Under the pieces are notes generated by a model. That model did not search any database and was not told where the DNA came from. It saw only the letters and a list, made by a program, of their open reading frames with translations. From assembly GCA_964542055.1 (NCBI GenBank), contig CAZITB010000042.1, positions 1 through 20,422 on the forward strand: a stretch of 20,422 nucleotides of DNA, in the 5' to 3' direction. A program made the translations under genes and the position numbers. Below are positions 7,110-14,696 of this stretch, one piece after another (within the stretch, counting starts at the first letter, position 1; every line of letters starts with the position of its first letter). The stretch is from CAZITB01 sp964542055. GTDB lineage: Bacteria > Planctomycetota > Phycisphaerae > Sedimentisphaerales > CAMDDF01.

Positions 7110-9332
7110 TCAAAATTCATTTACGTCGTTCGGTTCGATTATCGGCAGTGCCTGATTAGGTTCTGCCGGTTCCATTTCAGCGGTTTTTAGTTTTTGCCCG
7201 GCTAAATCCAGTTCATTTTCGATGGTGTAAATCTGAGATTTAATTTTATCACCAGTTTCAATTATGACATCAAAGTCTGGATCAAGTTTATCAATTTCCT
7301 GCTCAATTTCGGTAAGTTTTTTCCTGTACTGGTCGATGTCATCCTGCGTCAAAATTGAGATGGATATTTTCTGTCTTATATCTTCAAGCTGGTCGAAATA
7401 GCTGTTTAGCGAATCGAGTTTAATGATGTTGTCGAATTTTTGGTTGAGATCGGGCAGCTGGTCGCAGGCAGGCCAGAATCTTTTTACCGATTCGAGCATG
7501 AGATTTAGCTGTTTTATCCGCTGGGGGAGTTTTTCGCGGGGGTTGGAGATGCTAAGGTGGTATTGAATATTGAAGCTGTCGATGAAGTTGCGGGCGTTTA
7601 CCAGGTATGAATCGAGTGCTTTAAGCTGGTTTTGGGTTATCTGCTGGATATTTGAGAGCTGGTCGAGGATGTCGGCGGCTTTTTTTGCGTCTTTTTTTCG
7701 GGGTGAGTTGACGGCATTTGAGAGGTCTTTGTCGCTCTGGAAATATTCTATTTTTTGGGCAAGTTCCTGATATTTCCGGTTTAAAGGCAGGGAGTAATAT
7801 TGGGGTCGGGACAGCTGGTCGAGGGTTGCCTGGAGGTTTTGGGTTTTTTCGGCAAGCGAGTTTAAAATGTTATCTATCGAGGTGTTGAATTTTTCCAGTT
7901 CCTGTATTTTCGATTGGAGCAGGTTGATAGTTTCGGTGCTTGGAAGGACGCAGTTTTTCTGGATTTCCTTCAGATTATTGTAGAAGCTGTCGATTTTTTG
8001 GAGAATCTGGGGCGGTGGATACTCGAAAGAGTAAATTCTCATGCCGAAATTTTCGATCTGTTTGGAGAGTGAATCGATTTGGGTTTGCTGATTTTGTGCG
8101 GCGATTGCCTGGTCATGCCAGCGGGCCAGTTTTGTGGAGGCGCTTTTGAGCTGGTCGGTTTTTGTTGATTTTGCGAAATGTTCTATCTGCTGGAAAATCT
8201 GGCGGTTTTGCGTGAGTATCGGTTCGAGGGGAAGCTGGCCCTGAAAGACCATCGGCAGCGGATATTGTTCAAGGAATGCTGCGGTATCGCGATTAAACTT
8301 GTAGATGTAAATCTTGTTTTTGGTCCAGATTCCAGCGTAAATGGCGATTGCAATAAGGACCAGGGCTGCGGCAGCGAGTATTATATTTTTATTTTTGATC
8401 GATTGGGACTCAAAGCTATTCTGGAAGCGGTATTTGCGTGGTGTTTTTACGGGATGCTGGGCGATGTAGGTCAGAATTTTTTCGCGGGCGTTTATGGAGT
8501 TTATGGACTGGTCAGTCTGAGAAGACGGTTGGATTTTCTGAGTGTTTTGGAAATCGGTGTAGTTTTTGATAAGTGAAAGCGGCGGGAGCTTGCCTTTTTG
8601 CCAGAGACTTTCGATGTAGTCGGTGTATGGTTTGTTTGAGGGGTTTTTGGTTTTCGGCGTCCAGATGAGTGCGTTTTCAGTAAGCGGAGGCAGGGAAGAA
8701 TCTTTTGAAAGTGAGATGATCTTAAAGGGCAGATTTGCGGTGTTGGCTCGTGAGATATAGCTGAAATCGGTTCTCTGTTGGGAGGGCAGGATTAGGTTTA
8801 GCCATCTGAAAAGCTGGTAATCTGCGAATTTTTCGTCGATTATAATCTGGAAATCGGGATTTTGCCAATTGGCTTCGAGATGTGCAAGCAGGTAAAGGGC
8901 ATACTGGCGGGTCTGGTCGTCGGGTCCGAAAAGCGGCGGCGCGGCTTGTTTGACCGATAGTGGTTCGAGGGTGTTTTGGCCTGTCCAGTTCCAGAGGTCC
9001 TTGGCAAAGAGTATCGGTTCGATATCGCAGTTTAGCTGTTTTAGCCAGTCGGAAGGTTTTATCAGTACGGCAAAGCAAAAGTAATCGGAATTTACGGGGT
9101 AGTTTGGCTGGGGCGGCAATAGTCTGATGACGGCGAACCTGTTGGAAGTTAGCCGGGTAAGCGCGTAGGCTGGTTTGGGCCATAGGCTCTGGAGGTAGTC
9201 GTGATCTATTTGGTCGAAATTAAAACTTTGCAGCTGTTTTTTCTCTGAAGTGGAGACATCGATGGAGGCAGCCAGCTGTAGTTTTTGGCCTTTTTTCGAG
9301 CAAAAAATGTATCTGGATACGGAAATAGCCAT
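7110..9332 (-). CDS. Large membrane-anchored coiled-coil protein, unknown function
   Basis: A 740-residue protein in three parts. An N-terminal globular region (about 1-290) begins VSRYIFCSKKGQ and includes QRTDFSYISRAN near 186-197. One membrane helix spans about 316-336. A long C-terminal region rich in Gln, Lys, Asp and Leu is predicted to form coiled coils and ends in an acidic Pro/Asn tail. The N-terminal part faintly resembles the GAP1-N domain of GTPase-associated proteins by eye; this is a weak suggestion. With the helix in the middle, the N-terminal domain is probably cytoplasmic and the coiled coil outside, though the reverse is possible. It precedes STAS and rnc on the same strand with a 120-base gap. 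No GTPase or other partner gene is visible nearby. Confidence 0.65.
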   Translation of the reverse strand: MAISVSRYIFCSKKGQKLQLAASIDVSTSEKKQLQSFNFDQIDHDYLQSLWPKPAYALTRLTSNRFAVIRLLPPQPNYPVNSDYFCFAVLIKPSDWLKQLNCDIEPILFAKDLWNWTGQNTLEPLSVKQAAPPLFGPDDQTRQYALYLLAHLEANWQNPDFQIIIDEKFADYQLFRWLNLILPSQQRTDFSYISRANTANLPFKIISLSKDSSLPPLTENALIWTPKTKNPSNKPYTDYIESLWQKGKLPPLSLIKNYTDFQNTQKIQPSSQTDQSINSINAREKILTYIAQHPVKTPRKYRFQNSFESQSIKNKNIILAAAALVLIAIAIYAGIWTKNKIYIYKFNRDTAAFLEQYPLPMVFQGQLPLEPILTQNRQIFQQIEHFAKSTKTDQLKSASTKLARWHDQAIAAQNQQTQIDSLSKQIENFGMRIYSFEYPPPQILQKIDSFYNNLKEIQKNCVLPSTETINLLQSKIQELEKFNTSIDNILNSLAEKTQNLQATLDQLSRPQYYSLPLNRKYQELAQKIEYFQSDKDLSNAVNSPRKKDAKKAADILDQLSNIQQITQNQLKALDSYLVNARNFIDSFNIQYHLSISNPREKLPQRIKQLNLMLESVKRFWPACDQLPDLNQKFDNIIKLDSLNSYFDQLEDIRQKISISILTQDDIDQYRKKLTEIEQEIDKLDPDFDVIIETGDKIKSQIYTIENELDLAGQKLKTAEMEPAEPNQALPIIEPNDVNEF

Positions 9333-9347
9333 ATATATTGTTTGTTT

Positions 9348-9375
9348 TTGAAATTTTCCTTAATTTGCCTATAAT
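9348..9375 (+). promoter_or_regulatory. Strong candidate promoter of acyP
   Basis: TTGAAA (9348-9353) and a perfect TATAAT (9370-9375) have a 16-base spacer and lie 37 bases upstream of the acylphosphatase ATG, in the 80-base gap between divergent genes. Nine to eleven of twelve consensus positions match depending on the consensus used. Confidence 0.6.
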
Positions 9376-9412
9376 ATATTGTAAAAGCAGTTCAATAACA
9401 AGGATAAGATTT

Positions 9413-9691
9413 ATGAATGACATTGCAAAAACTGTAAATTTTTCGGGCAGAGTTCAGGGAGTTGGTTTCAGGTACACAGCTCAGCGGATAGCGAACCGTT
9501 ATGAACTGGCTGGTTATGTGAAAAATATGCCTGACGGGTCGGTAGAGATGCTTTTGCAGGGGCCTGGCGAGGATATTGACCAGTGTCTGGATGATATCGG
9601 GGAGACTTTTGGTGGTTATATAAGGGACCGCAGGGTGAATAAGGTTCCGGTTAATGATAAATACAGCAGTGATTTTGAGATCGCTTTTTAG
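9413..9691 (+). CDS. acyP: Acylphosphatase
   Basis: A 92-residue enzyme, the usual family size, hydrolysing acyl phosphates such as carbamoyl phosphate and 1,3-bisphosphoglycerate. The signature GRVQGVGFR (residues 12-20) carries the phosphate-binding loop and catalytic Arg20. The second signature GYVKNMPDGSVEM (34-46) carries the catalytic Asn38. The protein ends FEIAF, the expected last strand. The ATG at 9413 is chosen because AGGA lies eight bases upstream and the 26-residue extension available from an earlier start is not family-like. It is a one-gene unit; its stop overlaps the stop of the convergent pssA within TTAG (9688-9691). Confidence 0.95.
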   Translation: MNDIAKTVNFSGRVQGVGFRYTAQRIANRYELAGYVKNMPDGSVEMLLQGPGEDIDQCLDDIGETFGGYIRDRRVNKVPVNDKYSSDFEIAF

Positions 9692-10602
9692 TTTAGAGTA
9701 GTGTCAATCTGGGGTTGATCGGCGTATTCGAGGGGGTCTGTTTTGGAAGAGAATTTAAAATATATCCTTCTGACCAGCCCGGAAATGGCAAATGCCAAAA
9801 AGCTGATGACCAGTACAAGCTGGTGGTTCCATGCCAGCAGGCCGAGGTAGCTGAGGACGTAAATAAGGTAAGTAAACGGTTTTTTTCCTTTTAGGTAGTG
9901 GTTTACAACGTGGGGGTAGCGGGTTCTGCCGATCATTAGAATTCCGGCTAAAAGACAGAGAAACGGCAACAGGGTAACGATTATTTTTTCAGTAGTCCAG
10001 AAAAACCATGTTTTCTGTTCGGCGATATCGGGCAGGAAATAGTAAAAGACCGCCAGTGAGGCGATGATTCCTGCGGCTGCGGGGCTGGGCAGGCCCATGA
10101 AAATCATGTGTGCGGATTCTTCCTCTTCGTTTTCGACGTTGAAACGGGCGAGCCTTATCGCGGCACAGGCTACGTAAACTCCGGCGGAGAGCCAGATGAA
10201 TCTTTCGATAAATGAATGGAGTGCAGGATTGATGTCGATTTCCATCATATTGTAATTGAGGATTTTTAGCATTAAAAATGCAGGTGCTATTCCGAAGCTG
10301 ATCATATCGCAAAGGCTGTCGAGCTGTCCGCCGAAATCGGAGGTTGAATGGGACATGCGAGCGAGTTTGCCATCGAGCATGTCTGCGATCATGGCAAAGA
10401 AGATGAGGTAGCCGCTTATGGCGAAATATTTTAGTGCCATAACCCGTTCAATTTCGATAAGGCCCTTTGCTGCGAAACCGAGTGAGGCGAAACCGAGAAG
10501 GCCGTTTATCAGTGTTACCAGTGAGGGCAAAACGGCGATGTAGTTTAGCCGGGTTCTTTGCCCGCTTGTTTTTGGGGCAGATTTGTTGTTTTTTTCATTC
10601 AT
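9688..10602 (-). CDS. pssA: CDP-diacylglycerol-serine O-phosphatidyltransferase
   Basis: A 304-residue multi-pass membrane enzyme that makes phosphatidylserine from CDP-diacylglycerol and serine. The CDP-alcohol phosphotransferase signature is complete, with D74, D77, G78, A81, R82, G91, D95 and D99 in DMLDGKLAR followed by the G-x3-D-x3-D part. About six to eight hydrophobic segments are visible. The C-terminal extension after the catalytic domain (about 240-304) holds two further hydrophobic helices. The gene overlaps the end of psd by eight bases, so phosphatidylserine synthesis and its decarboxylation are coded together. The type (type II, integral membrane) follows from the signature; the serine substrate is inferred from psd. 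Confidence 0.92.
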   Translation of the reverse strand: MNEKNNKSAPKTSGQRTRLNYIAVLPSLVTLINGLLGFASLGFAAKGLIEIERVMALKYFAISGYLIFFAMIADMLDGKLARMSHSTSDFGGQLDSLCDMISFGIAPAFLMLKILNYNMMEIDINPALHSFIERFIWLSAGVYVACAAIRLARFNVENEEEESAHMIFMGLPSPAAAGIIASLAVFYYFLPDIAEQKTWFFWTTEKIIVTLLPFLCLLAGILMIGRTRYPHVVNHYLKGKKPFTYLIYVLSYLGLLAWNHQLVLVISFLAFAISGLVRRIYFKFSSKTDPLEYADQPQIDTTLN

Positions 10603-11284
10603 TTTCGTACTTTGCCAAAATTGTCAGTCCGGCTTTTACTTTGTCGCCTTTTCGGACTAGTGTTTTCAAATTTTCCCTTTCGGGTATCCAGAGTTCTGTT
10701 CTTGAGCCGAATTTTATCATGCCGAAGATTTTACCGCCATCAAATTCGTCGCCGGGCGCTGCATCGCAGACGATTCTTTTGGCGATGGCTCCGCTAATCT
10801 GTCGGACGAGCATTTTGTCGGTTGGCTGGTTCATGCGGTTCATAAAGATATCGTTGGATTCGTTAACCCTTGATGACTTGGGGTTCAGGGCATTTTTGAA
10901 CTTTCCGGGGCGATAGGTTATTTTTTCTATTTTGGCGTTGCAGGGGATGCGGTTGATGTGGACGTTGAAGATTGATAGGAAAATGCCGATCCTGACAACC
11001 GGCTGATTGAAATGTTCGGATGTTTTGAGGATTTCGACATCGGAGACGGTTCCATCAGCTGGCGAGAGCAGCAGGGATGGGTCTTTTACTATTGGGCGAT
11101 TGGGGTCGCGGAAAAACGAGAGACACCATATCAGGACGATAAGCAGGATGGCTTCTACTACGAGGTATGACCAGTCGGGCCGTACGAGGCGGCGCATGAG
11201 GAAAGCGATTATCATCATTATGACCACAGCGAGCGGGTAAATGACCACTTCTGGTAAACCGTATTTTGTAAAAGGCAGTTTCAT
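10595..11284 (-). CDS. psd: Phosphatidylserine decarboxylase proenzyme
   Basis: A 229-residue self-cleaving pyruvoyl enzyme that converts phosphatidylserine to phosphatidylethanolamine, of the short archaeal/Bacteroidetes-like type. Two hydrophobic helices (about 12-30 and 38-57) anchor it. SPADG (74-78) supplies the conserved Asp and the VHINRIP segment (108-114) the His. FGS at 192-194 is the processing site: cleavage between Gly193 and Ser194 leaves a pyruvoyl group on the small chain. The ATG at 11284 has AAGGAA just upstream. It lies 77 bases after glnS and overlaps pssA, forming a phosphatidylethanolamine synthesis pair. Confidence 0.93.
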   Translation of the reverse strand: MKLPFTKYGLPEVVIYPLAVVIMMIIAFLMRRLVRPDWSYLVVEAILLIVLIWCLSFFRDPNRPIVKDPSLLLSPADGTVSDVEILKTSEHFNQPVVRIGIFLSIFNVHINRIPCNAKIEKITYRPGKFKNALNPKSSRVNESNDIFMNRMNQPTDKMLVRQISGAIAKRIVCDAAPGDEFDGGKIFGMIKFGSRTELWIPERENLKTLVRKGDKVKAGLTILAKYENE

Positions 11285-11302
11285 TTAAATTCCTTTTTGC
11301 GT

Positions 11303-11317
11303 GATATCAATGATATC
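11303..11317. promoter_or_regulatory. Perfect 15-bp palindrome upstream of psd
   Basis: GATATCAATGATATC is a perfect inverted repeat (7-base arms, one central base) lying 19 bases before the psd start, in the glnS-psd gap. It could be an operator for psd-pssA. No matching promoter was identified, so function is unproven and chance is possible in AT-rich DNA. Confidence 0.3.
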
Positions 11318-11361
11318 GGTACCTGCTTTTGTTATTATTTTGAGCTTTGGGTTCTACCATT

Positions 11362-13065
<1,704 letters not shown>

Positions 13066-13100
13066 GTTAAACCTCTTATTTCAAGATATTAATAAATCCA

Positions 13101-13128
13101 ATTATAAGGTACTGTTTGCAACTGTCAA
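13101..13128 (-). promoter_or_regulatory. Consensus sigma70-type promoter of glnS
   Basis: On the minus strand TTGACA (13128-13123) and TATAAT (13106-13101) are both perfect consensus hexamers with a 16-base spacer. The -10 box lies 35 bases upstream of the GTG start of glnS. This is the best promoter match in the window. Confidence 0.75.
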
Positions 13129-13133
13129 TTTAC

Positions 13134-13164
13134 AAAAAAGAGCCAATAATAAATATTGGCTCTT
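13134..13164 (-). terminator. Intrinsic terminator of the toxin-antitoxin-chaperone operon
   Basis: A perfect 11-base-pair stem (AAGAGCCAATA at 13138-13148 with TATTGGCTCTT at 13154-13164) encloses a 5-base loop. On the minus strand it is followed by a run of six U from 13139 down to 13134. It lies 27 bases after the SecB-like stop and just before the glnS promoter, so it insulates the two units. Confidence 0.8.
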
Positions 13165-13191
13165 GAGCTAAATTCATTATCAGTAACAAAT

Positions 13192-13683
13192 CTAGTTTGA
13201 TTTGCTTGTTTTCTTTTGTCCAGTGTTAGATTTGGCTAATCTAAATACCGGCACAACTAAAGAGGGAAGTCCCATTCTTGACGCTGTATTTTGAACAAAC
13301 TCTCTCCAATATGGCCAAGCGTTATAAACACCATTTATTTTGCCGAAAGCTTCGAAATTCTTTTTGGTTAACTTGGTATCTTCTTTTAATTTATACAGTA
13401 ATATAAATTGAGCCAGAATGCTCAAATCAGAAACACCTTCATTGTTTTCTTTTATGGCTGTAAGAGAAAATTTGGGGAAAACCAATATCATATTATTTTT
13501 TTCGTCGAATTCTGTTTCTACATCACAATCTAAATTAAGAACATGTTTCCCGGAGGCAGCTTCTGGGGTTTGCTTACATTCACTACTTACAAGTTTAATG
13601 TCTTCAAATTCTACAAAATCAGAAACTTGTACTGCTAATTCAAAATCGTCTAATTTCTTTTTTTTGGTCGTTTTTTTTGCCAT
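13192..13683 (-). CDS. SecB-like chaperone of a toxin-antitoxin-chaperone operon
   Basis: A 163-residue SecB-family protein. The C-terminal half holds the clearest match: NAWPYWREFVQNTASRMGLP (121-140) and SLVVPVFRL (141-149) line up with the SecB segment that runs from its PYARE helix to the proline-rich strand. The N-terminus is a Lys-rich tail and the middle (about 45-75) fits SecB beta strands. The ATG at 13683 follows the antitoxin TAA with no gap. No exported-protein genes are nearby, and the position after a toxin and antitoxin pair points to a solitary TAC chaperone, like Mycobacterium tuberculosis Rv1957, rather than the housekeeping export chaperone. Its likely job is to hold and protect the antitoxin. 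The family call is by eye but specific. Confidence 0.75.
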   Translation of the reverse strand: MAKKTTKKKKLDDFELAVQVSDFVEFEDIKLVSSECKQTPEAASGKHVLNLDCDVETEFDEKNNMILVFPKFSLTAIKENNEGVSDLSILAQFILLYKLKEDTKLTKKNFEAFGKINGVYNAWPYWREFVQNTASRMGLPSLVVPVFRLAKSNTGQKKTSKSN

Positions 13684-14061
13684 TTAACTAGCCATTCTAA
13701 ACTTGTTATCTGTTTTAGTTTTTTGAACGGTGGATTTCGAAAATTGAAAATTTGAAACTACAAAATTGTTTGAAAATTTAGGGCTTACATGATAACCCAA
13801 AGGTTTCGTGTCAACCATCAAGCTGCTGTTTAAAACAAAAAATACATCAGAGACTGTCCGTAAAGTCATATTTGCGCGACCATCGAGTAATTGAGTTACA
13901 TAACCCTTACTTTTGCCTAATTTTTTTGCCAATTCTGCCTTATTAATACCTTTTTCTTCCATCAAAGCACAAATTTGTTCAGTTATTTCTAAAATCAGCC
14001 ATTCTTGCTGCATTATTTTTTCTTCATTTTCTGTAAACAAATTACTCTCCATTCCTTCCAT
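13684..14061 (-). CDS. XRE/HigA-like antitoxin with a C-terminal tail
   Basis: A 125-residue antitoxin and probable autorepressor. The Cro/C1-type helix-turn-helix covers about residues 26-80, with NKAELAKKLGKSKGYVTQLL (40-59) as helices 2-3. Beyond it a 40-residue low-complexity tail (85-125) is rich in Phe, Ser, Asn and Lys, with aromatic residues at Y90, F96, F100, F105 and F107. In TAC systems such a tail (chaperone addiction region) makes the antitoxin unstable and dependent on the SecB-like chaperone; that role is inferred here. The ATG at 14061 has AGGGG eight bases upstream. It sits 12 bases after the toxin stop and abuts the chaperone start. Confidence 0.85.
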   Translation of the reverse strand: MEGMESNLFTENEEKIMQQEWLILEITEQICALMEEKGINKAELAKKLGKSKGYVTQLLDGRANMTLRTVSDVFFVLNSSLMVDTKPLGYHVSPKFSNNFVVSNFQFSKSTVQKTKTDNKFRMAS

Positions 14062-14073
14062 TTTATTTCCCCT

Positions 14074-14511
14074 TTACTTTTCAAATTTTAAATGTTGTTG
14101 TTTTATGCTTTCAGCTTTGTCAATTTGTTTTTGAACATAAGCTTTTGAACTATCACTTTTTTTGTCAAAAATATGCGTTAAAATACATTTTTTTGGTGCT
14201 AAGAAACAACCTATCCGATAAGGATGTCTTTTGAATTCATAAATGCCATTTTTAAGTTGTTTAAACTTTGTTTTATCAATAATTTTTCCTCTCTGAGCAA
14301 AGCTTTTTAATAAAGTTAGTATTCTTGCATAACTAGTAAAATCTTTTTCTCTTAATTTTTCTAAATCATTGTGTATTTTGGACTTTCCTTTTGAAGTTAA
14401 TGCGCATTCAATTGTTCCCCAACTACCTTGAGCAATTATAAATTTCTTATTTCCCGAATTTCTTCCCAAATGCATATGTGTTGGCCANNNNNNNNNNTAT
14501 TTCCGCCACAT
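14074..14511 (-). CDS. RelE/HigB-family toxin (start obscured by an N gap)
   Basis: A toxin of about 110-145 residues in the RelE/ParE superfamily, expected to cleave mRNA on the ribosome. Its core reads KQLKNGIYEFKRHPYRIGCF, then KKCILTHIFDKKSDSSKAYV and a long C-terminal helix, the usual pattern of strand-Arg-strand followed by HxFxKK. The first codons are uncertain because ten N replace bases 14488-14497. The ATG at 14511 is separated from the rest by the gap and is followed at once by TA plus an N, which could be a stop. An in-frame ATG inside the known sequence (14475) is an alternative. The toxin comes first, the HigB-HigA order. Confidence 0.8.
   Translation of the reverse strand: MWRKXXXXWPTHMHLGRNSGNKKFIIAQGSWGTIECALTSKGKSKIHNDLEKLREKDFTSYARILTLLKSFAQRGKIIDKTKFKQLKNGIYEFKRHPYRIGCFLAPKKCILTHIFDKKSDSSKAYVQKQIDKAESIKQQHLKFEK
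14488..14497. other. Assembly gap of 10 N
   Basis: Ten undetermined bases interrupt the toxin 5' end. The round number matches a second gap at 16888-16897, so both look like scaffold joins of unknown true length. Confidence 0.95.
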
Positions 14512-14556
14512 TTATCCATCTATAAATCCATTATGTTATTCGGCATCCGAGCTTAT

Positions 14557-14580
14557 AAAGTTTAATTATATCTAAACTTT
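14557..14580 (-). promoter_or_regulatory. Operator-like palindrome over the TAC -10 box
   Basis: Perfect 8-base inverted repeats AAAGTTTA (14557-14564) and TAAACTTT (14573-14580) are separated by 8 bases. On the minus strand the spacer contains TATAAT (14570-14565), about 54 bases before the ATG at 14511. I see no good -35. A HigA-type antitoxin commonly represses its own promoter through such a repeat, which is the inferred role. Confidence 0.45.
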
Positions 14581-14628
14581 TTCCAAAAAAAAAGGAATTT
14601 TTTGTATTTTTTCTAAAAAACTTATCAT

Positions 14629-14657
14629 TTGACTTAACAACATTTTGCAGTTATTGT
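14629..14657 (+). promoter_or_regulatory. Candidate promoter of gltX
   Basis: TTGACT (14629-14634) and TATTGT (14652-14657) are 17 bases apart and end 39 bases upstream of the gltX ATG. The -35 matches five of six consensus bases and the -10 four of six. It diverges from the toxin operon promoter. Confidence 0.5.
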
Positions 14658-14696
14658 TTTATTTTTAAGTTCTTATGTTTATTGGAGTTGTAAGTA

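Noticed and set aside
9338..9412. Longer acylphosphatase start adding 25 residues
   Set aside because: It would overlap the promoter, and the ATG at 9413 has a ribosome site and gives the normal 92-residue length.
13192..13683. Housekeeping SecB for the Sec export pathway
   Set aside because: It abuts an antitoxin start-to-stop in a toxin operon, is AT-rich like that operon, and has a diverged N-terminus, so the TAC chaperone explanation is preferred.
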